DNA of 7,405 nt from CAIKZY01 sp044374195 (GTDB lineage Bacteria > Actinomycetota > Actinomycetes > S36-B12). Within the stretch, counting starts at the first letter, position 1. The number at the start of each line of letters is the position of its first letter. Under the pieces are notes generated by a model. The model searched no databases. It had not been told where the DNA came from and was given only the letters and a program-made list of their open reading frames with translations. The position numbers were made by a program, and so were the translations under genes. The stretch is from the NCBI GenBank assembly GCA_044374195.1, contig JBILOY010000062.1:1-7405 (forward strand), written 5' to 3'. Positions 1 to 5,035 of the stretch are shown here, one piece after another.

Positions 1-108
1 AAATTGAGATCAGTTTTGTCAGAAATGATTCCAAAAGAAATAACAAAATGAGGCGGGAATTTGTCCCGCTTCGCTCAATTTTAAGAAGAGTCGCCCTATA
101 AGCCGGAC
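1..108 (-). other. AT-rich non-coding stretch downstream of the MFS gene
   Basis: This is the 108-bp tail after the transporter stop codon, clearly richer in A/T than the rest of the window. I see no coding potential in it. It holds the hairpin annotated separately, plus an outer 8-bp perfect inverted repeat: AAATTGAG at 1-8 against CTCAATTT at 74-81. The window edge prevents saying what lies beyond. Confidence 0.6.
41..82 (-). terminator. Rho-independent-type terminator of the aldolase-kinase-MFS operon
   Basis: Read on the minus strand, a 6-bp perfect GC-rich stem (GCGGGA / TCCCGC, plus strand 53-58 and 64-69) encloses a 5-nt loop. A G-T and an A-T pair extend it at 52/70 and 51/71. The stem is followed by the T-rich run CATTTTGTTATTTCTTTT. 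It lies about 40 bp after the transporter stop, the expected place for the end of the leftward operon. An A-rich flank (AAAATTGAG on the minus strand) can pair with CTCATTTT as an imperfect lower stem, so it might also work in the opposite direction. Confidence 0.7.
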
Positions 109-1362
109 TCAGGACGCTTCCTGAGCCGCTGCTTCCTGGAGGCCAGGCGTGACGTATCTGCGCACTTCGGGCACCAGTAGAGCAAGAGACGCCATCGCCG
201 TCAGAAGCGCGGCTCCCCACAGCACGGCACTCAATCCGAAAGTCAAGACAAGGGGACCGGCGACGCCCAAGGCAATTGGCGACAGTGCAAATGTTCCGAG
301 CCAGTCAAACGAACTCACGCGAGAGAGTGCATCGCGTGGGACTCCCTGTTGCAGCGCCGTTTCCCACAGAACAGCGAAGATGTCCAGGCAGGCCCCGGCC
401 ACGAAGGCGGCCACGACTACGACGACAAGGGACGCCGGTATAGCCAGAGCAAACACGGGAAGGCTGTAGAGGCCCAGAGCAATCACCGCAACGACCAATG
501 GCCGACGCGGATGGATCCTCAGGGCCGCCACAGCTCCGACGAGGAGCCCGATAGCGAGTCCTGTATTGATCAAGGCCCATTCGGAAGCACCTCCGGTCTC
601 CGCCATCGTCAGTGGACCAAGGACACCGAAGAATGCTCCGGACCCAAAGCTGGAGACCGCACCGACCACCACAATCGCGACCACCCAGCGCCGGGAGATG
701 AACTCCCTCCACCCTTGCGCGAGGTCGGCGAAGGGATTCGACGCGGTCGCGCCTGACGCACTGAAACGCGGCTTGAGTCGAACCAGGACAAGGGTTGCCC
801 CCAGCGCGAGAAATCCACTCGTGACGATGGCCCATCCCGCTCCAAGAAAAGCGACGATGATCCCCGCTGCCGCAGTTCCGGCGATTCGCGCCACGTTAGC
901 CGTCATGCGGAGAATCGCGTTCGTCGCCTGCAGTTCCGCGGGCGGGCTCATCTCCGGGACGAATCCGGTTAGTGCCGGATAGAAGAAGCCGCCCGCCGCT
1001 CCCGCTATTCCAGCGAGGATTGCCATCAGGGTGACAGAAACAGTTCCGGAAACATAGAACAGGCCAAGACTCAGGACTGTCGCACCGGAGATCACCTCGG
1101 ACAGCACCAAAACACGCTTTCGAGACCAACGATCCGCGACGACTCCACCCGGGATCAAGAACGCCACTTGGCCCAAGGTGGCACATGCCATCACCAGTCC
1201 AAGTGCGGCCGCCGAACCGTCCTCCAACGCGAGCACCCCGAAGGCAAGTGCAGTGGGAAGCACGCTGCCCCCCAGCAGGGCCAAGAAGCGCGCAATCGCC
1301 ATCCCACGGATTCCGGGGTCCGCCAGCGGACGAAGGTCATCGGCTCTCCACGCCTGCCTCAT
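109..1362 (-). CDS. MFS transporter, EntS-like (MFS_3) family
   Basis: This is a predicted 12-TM inner-membrane transporter of 417 residues, the usual MFS length. The sequence shows alternating hydrophobic helices, an N-terminal region (LRPLADPGIRGMAIARF) typical of this group, and MFS motif A as GGVVADRWSRKR at about residues 72-83. A late RVSSFDWLG segment near 348-356 is typical of actinobacterial EntS/MFS_3 proteins. That family is known mainly for efflux, so export is as likely as sugar uptake; the sequence does not resemble the DgoT-type anion:cation symporters. It is the last gene of the leftward operon, 31 bp after the kinase stop. I chose the ATG at 1362 because the homologous N-terminus begins there; in-frame GTG 1413 and TTG 1437 would overlap the kinase. 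No Shine-Dalgarno sequence lies at a normal distance, so translation probably depends on coupling. The substrate is unknown. Confidence 0.85.
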   Translation of the reverse strand: MRQAWRADDLRPLADPGIRGMAIARFLALLGGSVLPTALAFGVLALEDGSAAALGLVMACATLGQVAFLIPGGVVADRWSRKRVLVLSEVISGATVLSLGLFYVSGTVSVTLMAILAGIAGAAGGFFYPALTGFVPEMSPPAELQATNAILRMTANVARIAGTAAAGIIVAFLGAGWAIVTSGFLALGATLVLVRLKPRFSASGATASNPFADLAQGWREFISRRWVVAIVVVGAVSSFGSGAFFGVLGPLTMAETGGASEWALINTGLAIGLLVGAVAALRIHPRRPLVVAVIALGLYSLPVFALAIPASLVVVVVAAFVAGACLDIFAVLWETALQQGVPRDALSRVSSFDWLGTFALSPIALGVAGPLVLTFGLSAVLWGAALLTAMASLALLVPEVRRYVTPGLQEAAAQEAS

Positions 1363-1397
1363 GACGATGGGATGGCGATACCCTTCGCGCCGCTCAT
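1359..1397 (-). other. Possible 12-codon coupling mini-ORF between kinase and MFS genes
   Basis: An ATG at 1397-1395 overlaps the kinase stop as ATGA. It opens a 12-codon frame (MSGAKGIAIPSS) whose TGA stop overlaps the transporter ATG, again as ATGA. It therefore bridges the otherwise untranslated 31-nt gap with two stop-start overlaps. The transporter has no obvious ribosome binding site, so a termination-reinitiation relay is a reasonable inference. The peptide is unlikely to have its own function, and chance is possible. Confidence 0.25.
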
Positions 1398-2497
1398 CGC
1401 TGCACTCGGGCACTGCCGCCCGCGGCAAGCGCCTCAACTTCGGCGCGCGTCGCCATTGAGGTATCGCCAGGAGTCGTCATCGCAAGGGCCCCGTGCGCCG
1501 CACCCAGTTCGACCGCTTGAGCTAGCGAGCGGCCGTCGAGCAAGCCGAAGATCAGCCCGGATGCGAAGCTGTCACCACCACCGACGCGGTCCATGATGGC
1601 AAGTTCTTGCCTGTCCGCGGCCCTGACAAAGGAGTCAGCCGGCGACCACGCCACTGCGCTCCAGTCGTTGGACGACGCAGTGTGAACTGCTCGGAGAGTC
1701 GTAGCAATGACCGAAAGATTGGGGTACTCGCGGGCGACCGAAGCGATCATCGCCTCGAACTTAACCGCGTCGAGGGCTCCGGCCTCGATGTCGACATCAG
1801 GGACCTCGAAACCTAGTGCAGCAGTGAAGTCCTCCTCGTTACCAAAGAGCACATCCACGAGTCCGACCAACGTGCGGTTGACGTGACGCGCCCTCTCCAT
1901 CCCGCCTTGGTCATTCCAGATGCTCGGACGGTAGTTGAGGTCATAGGACACCACTGTCCCGTGACGCCGCGCTGCGGCCATCGCAACCTCGGCTACTTCG
2001 GCAGTGGACTCAGAGAGGCCTGCAAATATGCCGCCCGTGTGGAACCACCTGACGCCGTCGTGTCCGAAAAGACGATCCCAGTCCACATCAGCGGGATCCA
2101 TGGCCCCTGTCGCGCTATGTGCACGATCAGATACGCCGAGGGCTCCGCGAACGCCGAACCCTCGTTCGGTGAAGTTGAGAGCGTTGCGGTGCTTTCGACC
2201 AATCCCGTCGGCCTTCTTCCACACCACGTACTCGGTGTCCACGCCTCCTTGCAGGATGAGGTCCTCCAGCAGCAGACCCACATGATTGTCACCGATTGCG
2301 GTGATGACAGCTGCACGTTGATCGAACACGCGCCGAAGCCCACGCACGACGTTGTACTCGCCGCCGCCTTCCCAGACGCGGAAACTTCGTGCCGCCTTGA
2401 TTCGCTCTTCGCCCGGGTCAAGACGCAACATCACCTCTCCGAGAGAGACTGCGTCGTACCGGCATTCATCCGCCGGACGAATGTCAAGAGACGTCAT
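1394..2497 (-). CDS. kdgK: PfkB-family sugar kinase, probable 2-keto-3-deoxygluconate kinase
   Basis: The predicted reaction is ATP-dependent phosphorylation of 2-keto-3-deoxy-gluconate (or -galactonate) to the 6-phosphate in the cytoplasm. The 367-residue protein carries the PfkB/ribokinase features in order: N-terminal GEVMLRLDPGEE (20-31), glycine-rich GGGEYNVVRGLRR (44-56), NFTERGFG (108-115), the KDG-kinase-like YDLNYRPSIW (185-194), GNEEDF (219-224) and the C-terminal signature DRVGGGDSFASG (303-314) with catalytic base Asp309. The ATG at 2497 overlaps the aldolase TGA (ATGA) and has an excellent ribosome site, GAGGAG, 5 nt upstream; an in-frame extension to 2554 would run into the aldolase gene and adds nothing conserved. 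Overlap with the aldolase means translational coupling and supports consecutive reactions. Family assignment is firm. The exact 2-keto-3-deoxy sugar (gluco, galacto or a modified form) is not resolved by sequence. Confidence 0.85.
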   Translation of the reverse strand: MTSLDIRPADECRYDAVSLGEVMLRLDPGEERIKAARSFRVWEGGGEYNVVRGLRRVFDQRAAVITAIGDNHVGLLLEDLILQGGVDTEYVVWKKADGIGRKHRNALNFTERGFGVRGALGVSDRAHSATGAMDPADVDWDRLFGHDGVRWFHTGGIFAGLSESTAEVAEVAMAAARRHGTVVSYDLNYRPSIWNDQGGMERARHVNRTLVGLVDVLFGNEEDFTAALGFEVPDVDIEAGALDAVKFEAMIASVAREYPNLSVIATTLRAVHTASSNDWSAVAWSPADSFVRAADRQELAIMDRVGGGDSFASGLIFGLLDGRSLAQAVELGAAHGALAMTTPGDTSMATRAEVEALAAGGSARVQR

Positions 2498-3141
2498 GTT
2501 GACTCCTCGACAAGGTCTGCTGCACGACGAGCAAGTTGAGTGATGCCTGACCAATTTCGTTCCACGATGAGATCTGCGGGAACCATCCAGCTACCGCCGA
2601 CCGCCGTCACTGCCGGAATCACCAGGTAGTCATGCATTGTTGCTTCCGTGATCCCGCCGGTGGGCATGAAGAGCATGTCCGGCCACACGCCACTGAGTGC
2701 GCGGACGAAGGCCGGGCCGCCCAAGGTTGCGACCGGGAAGGCCTTGACCGTGCGAAGGCCCAGAGCGCGGGCGACCATGACGTCACTCGGGGTGGCGATG
2801 CCGGGAATCACCGGGACTTCGGCGGCCAGCAATGTGCTCACCATGTCCGGGGCGATACCCGGGGACACTGCGAATTGCGCCCCCGCGTCGATTACCTGCG
2901 CAGCTTCGACCGGTGTTGTCACAGTGCCGGCACCGACAATCGCGCCGAGTCCGTGTGAGCCACGCAGTGCGTCAAGACCAGCCGCGGTGCGCAGGGTGAT
3001 CTCAATGACGGACAAGCCGCCAGCCACGAGGGCCGCCACGACGTATGCAGCGTCCTCGGCATGCTCAATCGTCACGATGGGGATAATCCGCGCGCGAGAG
3101 AGATCTCCCGCCGTGAGAGGTCCAGGGGACACCAGGGACAT
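2494..3141 (-). CDS. eda: KDPG/KHG-family class I aldolase (2-keto-3-deoxy-6-phosphogluconate aldolase)
   Basis: It cleaves 2-keto-3-deoxy-6-phosphoaldonate to pyruvate and glyceraldehyde 3-phosphate through a lysine Schiff base. The 215 residues match the family's usual length of about 210. The key residues are all visible and fall at the Escherichia coli Eda numbering: catalytic Glu47 in VIEITLRT (E. coli 45), Arg51, GAGTVTT (70-76), SPG with Pro94, Schiff-base Lys133 in TVKAFPV, phosphate-loop PTGGI (160-164) and VGGSW with Ser184. The start is secure: GGAGG lies 7 nt before the ATG. It is the first gene of the leftward operon, facing the regulator across 149 bp, and overlaps the kinase by 4 bp. 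Specificity for the gluco or galacto epimer (Eda- or DgoA-like) cannot be read from these motifs. Confidence 0.92.
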   Translation of the reverse strand: MSLVSPGPLTAGDLSRARIIPIVTIEHAEDAAYVVAALVAGGLSVIEITLRTAAGLDALRGSHGLGAIVGAGTVTTPVEAAQVIDAGAQFAVSPGIAPDMVSTLLAAEVPVIPGIATPSDVMVARALGLRTVKAFPVATLGGPAFVRALSGVWPDMLFMPTGGITEATMHDYLVIPAVTAVGGSWMVPADLIVERNWSGITQLARRAADLVEEST

Positions 3142-3290
3142 GCTTTTTCCTCCAACACAACGCCCGAGGGAAAAATACTACGTCATATGTATATTACGGG
3201 AGTAAGGGGTCACCACGCCCCGTCTATGCTGCACAGCGCGCAGCAAGCCACTACGCCGAGACCGCAGCAGAGCCAGCAGGGGGAAACTCG
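3142..3290. promoter_or_regulatory. Divergent control region between aldolase operon and regulator
   Basis: This 149-bp intergenic segment must drive both the leftward aldolase operon and the rightward regulator. It has an AT-rich patch at 3171-3197 in otherwise GC-rich DNA, with the dyad annotated separately. On the minus strand, TAGTAT (3180-3175) could serve as a -10 box, giving a leader of about 26 nt that contains the aldolase GGAGG; I see no good -35. On the plus strand, TATGCT (3223-3228) is a weak -10 candidate. The regulator's GGGGGAA ribosome site lies at its right end. Assignments of -10 boxes are tentative. Confidence 0.6.
3181..3198. promoter_or_regulatory. Imperfect 18-bp palindrome, candidate operator of the GntR regulator
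   Basis: CGTCATATGTATATTACG is an inverted repeat with half-site CGTNATAT; 7 of 9 base pairs match. It contains TCATATGTAT (3183-3192), a motif repeated in the other two intergenic regions of the window. It sits just upstream of the candidate -10 TAGTAT for the aldolase operon, where a bound repressor would block transcription. FadR-subfamily regulators commonly bind such short dyads beside their own gene. Binding by the adjacent regulator is inference. Confidence 0.55.
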
Positions 3291-4013
3291 TTGATCACGC
3301 CGAAGTCGCCAATGTGGGTGCCCGTGATGCAGGTGATCCTCGATCGCATTGTCAACGGTACCTACCTTCAGGGCGGGGCACTGCCCTCCGAGAAGGAGTT
3401 GTGCGAGGAATTCGACGTCTCGCGAACCGTCCTGCGCGAGAGCGTGAAGGTCCTCACTGAAAAGGGTTTGGTCACCACCTGGCGCGGACGGGGCACGATC
3501 GTCGAGCCGTCATTGCAGTGGAGAACATTTGATCCAGACCTTCTTGCGGCCCGGTTGAGATACCCGGGCGGAGAGATGGTGATCCGCGAACTACTGATCC
3601 TCCGGAAGGGCATCGAGCCCGTGCTCGCCGCGACAGCGGCCCTGCACGCGGATGATGAGCAACGAGAGGCGCTCCGCCAGCGTTTCGAGGAACTCGAGCG
3701 TTTGAAGCATGACCCGTCTGCCTACGTTTTCGCCGACGGCGACTTCCACAATGAGCTCGTGCGCATCTCAGGTGTCACCTTGGCCCGAGACCTGTTCGAC
3801 CTCATGTCCGAGCCCTTCAAGCTGGCCCGGCAGGGTACGGCGCTGATCCCGGGCGGCCTCGAACTTGCTCACCTCCAGCATCGCCTGGTGTTTGAGGCAG
3901 TGATGGCGGGTGATGGTCCCGGAGCCAACGCAGCGATGTACCAGCATCTCGAGTCTGCGGAGGAGCGACTCAACCAGCTCCGCTGGTCGGAGCATCGACT
4001 CGTCCTTCCCTAA
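3291..4013 (+). CDS. GntR-family (FadR/FCD subfamily) transcriptional regulator, DgoR-like
   Basis: This is a 240-residue one-component regulator, probably a repressor released by a sugar acid or pathway intermediate. A winged helix-turn-helix spans about 9-72 (LPSEKELCEEFDVSRTVLRE at 31-50, then the wing RGRGTIV). An all-helical FCD ligand domain spans about 95-232, with the metal-site residues Asp149 and His153 (DGDFH), His197 (LQHRLVFEAV) and His219 (MYQHLESAEERL). The LCEEF segment and the linker after the wing (QWRTFDPDLLAARL) recall E. coli DgoR, the galactonate regulator, which fits the aldolase and kinase next door. The start is TTG 3291, chosen because GGGGGAA lies 7 nt upstream; ATG 3312 is in frame but has no ribosome site. 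It is divergent from the aldolase operon and precedes the lactonase by 69 bp. The DgoR resemblance is from memory; ligand and sign of control are inferred. Confidence 0.88.
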   Translation: MITPKSPMWVPVMQVILDRIVNGTYLQGGALPSEKELCEEFDVSRTVLRESVKVLTEKGLVTTWRGRGTIVEPSLQWRTFDPDLLAARLRYPGGEMVIRELLILRKGIEPVLAATAALHADDEQREALRQRFEELERLKHDPSAYVFADGDFHNELVRISGVTLARDLFDLMSEPFKLARQGTALIPGGLELAHLQHRLVFEAVMAGDGPGANAAMYQHLESAEERLNQLRWSEHRLVLP

Positions 4014-4045
4014 GGAGTAGTCATCCCTAGGGAGTAGTCATCCCT
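4014..4045. repeat. 15-bp direct repeat after the regulator stop codon
   Basis: GGAGTAGTCATCCCT occurs perfectly at 4014-4028 and again at 4031-4045, a 17-bp period, starting directly after the regulator TAA. At the junction lies the 10-bp perfect palindrome TCCCTAGGGA (4024-4033). AGGGA (4029-4033) can also pair with TCCCT (4041-4045) as a small hairpin with a 7-nt loop. No T-run follows, so it is not a typical terminator. It could be a slippage duplication or a tandem binding site. Confidence 0.8.
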
Positions 4046-4074
4046 CGACTGCGAATCTACGTTCCGGCGAACGA

Positions 4075-4085
4075 TCATACGTATG
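4075..4085. promoter_or_regulatory. Candidate operator/promoter at the lactonase start
   Basis: The 10-bp perfect palindrome CATACGTATG (4076-4085) includes TCATACGTAT (4075-4084), nearly identical to TCATATGTAT in the divergent region. The ATG at 4083 is its last three bases. TATGCT (4082-4087) is a weak -10-like box ending 7 nt before an in-frame GTG at 4095. An operator covering a -10 box would suit a repressor. The role is inferred from position and similarity only. Confidence 0.45.
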
Positions 4086-4979
4086 CTTTCTCGGGTGAAG
4101 ACAACGAGCGAGGTCGACGTCGCAGTCCGGATGGAGTGCGAGCTCGGCGAAGGGCCCCGCTGGGACCCGAACGGCCATCGACTCCTGTTCGTCGACGTTC
4201 TGGCGGGCCACCTGCACGCGGCCTCGCCCGATGGGGGCCTCGTCTTGACACGGCAAGTCGGCCAAGCGCTTGGCGCAGTTAACCGATCCGAGGATGGCGG
4301 CCTCGTGCTGGCGATGCGCGATGGCATCTATCTGGCGGACGCCGACGGCGCAGGGCTGAGCCTCTTTGCTTCCGTGGAGGGCGACCGACCCGACCTCCGG
4401 ATGAATGACGCCGCCTGTGACCCCGCGGGTCGGCTATGGGCGGGCACGATGGCCTTCGATGCAATGAGCGCGGCCGGAACTCTGTACCGCATTGACGCCG
4501 ACGGAACCGTGACCTCCGTCCTAACCGGGCTCGACATCTCCAACGGCCTGGGCTGGAGCCCTGACGCAGGGCAGATGTACTTCATTGACTCCCCCACCCA
4601 GCGGATCGATGTGCTCGACTTCGACTTCGACAGCGGCACCGTGAAGAACCGTCGACCTTTCACTCCCATCGCCGATACCCCTGGCGTTCCTGACGGCCTG
4701 ACCATTGACGCCGACGGGGGCATCTGGGTCGCACTCTGGGGCGGCGCCCAGGTCCGCCGGTATTCACCCGACGGCCGCGTGACGGACATCGTCAATCTGC
4801 CGGTCGAACAACCCACGTCGTGCACATTCGGCGGCGACGCGGGAGACGTCCTCTACATCACCACCGCACGACTTGGTCTGACTGACGCGCAGCTCGCTGC
4901 ATCTCCCTTGGCCGGATCGGTCTTCGCGTGCCGACCCGGCTACCGAGGTCACCCGGCCCACGCCTTCAGTTCCCGCTGA
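4083..4979 (+). CDS. SMP-30/gluconolactonase-family lactonase
   Basis: It is predicted to hydrolyse an aldonolactone (glucono- or galactono-lactone type) to the aldonate, a metal-dependent cytoplasmic step upstream of dehydration. The 298 residues form the expected single six-bladed beta-propeller, with metal ligands Glu23 (LGEGPRWD), Asn154 (DISNGLGWSPD) and Asp204 (VPDGLTIDADGG). Arg106 and Asn108 in LRMNDAACDPAGRLWAGTM are the usual substrate-loop residues. Numbering at 154 and 204 coincides with human SMP-30. No signal peptide is seen. The start is uncertain: ATG 4083 has no ribosome site and overlaps a palindrome, whereas GTG 4095 gives a family-like N-terminus and could be a leaderless start. 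It follows the DgoR-like regulator on the same strand, and the GH13 gene converges on it. No gene symbol is given, because substrate stereochemistry is unknown. Confidence 0.88.
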   Translation: MLSRVKTTSEVDVAVRMECELGEGPRWDPNGHRLLFVDVLAGHLHAASPDGGLVLTRQVGQALGAVNRSEDGGLVLAMRDGIYLADADGAGLSLFASVEGDRPDLRMNDAACDPAGRLWAGTMAFDAMSAAGTLYRIDADGTVTSVLTGLDISNGLGWSPDAGQMYFIDSPTQRIDVLDFDFDSGTVKNRRPFTPIADTPGVPDGLTIDADGGIWVALWGGAQVRRYSPDGRVTDIVNLPVEQPTSCTFGGDAGDVLYITTARLGLTDAQLAASPLAGSVFACRPGYRGHPAHAFSSR

Positions 4980-5035
4980 TATACGAGCGAAGTAATTCGG
5001 CATCGCGACCATCAGCACACACGGGCGAATGAAGT
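4980..5035. other. Convergent intergenic gap, no clear terminator
   Basis: These 56 bp separate the ends of the lactonase and GH13 genes. The only structure is a 4-bp stem CGAA-GTAA-TTCG (4988-4999) with no U-run, too weak to call a terminator. How either transcript ends is not evident. Confidence 0.5.

Noticed and set aside
1883..2539. Plus-strand open frame of 218 codons opposite the kinase
   Set aside because: It lies antisense within the well-supported kinase gene, has no recognisable domain or ribosome site, and is explained by GC-rich codon bias leaving antisense frames open.
2495..2554. Upstream extension of the kinase to 2554 (19 extra residues)
   Set aside because: It would overlap the aldolase coding region and lacks a ribosome site, while ATG 2497 has GAGGAG 5 nt upstream and an ATGA overlap with the aldolase stop.
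2648..3205. Plus-strand open frame of 185 codons opposite the aldolase
   Set aside because: It covers the aldolase active-site codons in antisense, and its Ala/Thr/Arg/Pro-rich product resembles no protein family.
109..4979. Firm assignment as a sulfo-Entner-Doudoroff (sulfoquinovose) operon
   Set aside because: Similar enzyme families occur there, but no sulfoquinovosidase, SQ dehydrogenase, dehydratase or sulfonate transporter is visible. It is kept only as an alternative.
4988..4999. Small hairpin CGAA-GTAA-TTCG between the convergent genes
   Set aside because: The stem is only four pairs with no U-tract in either direction, so it is too weak to be called a terminator.
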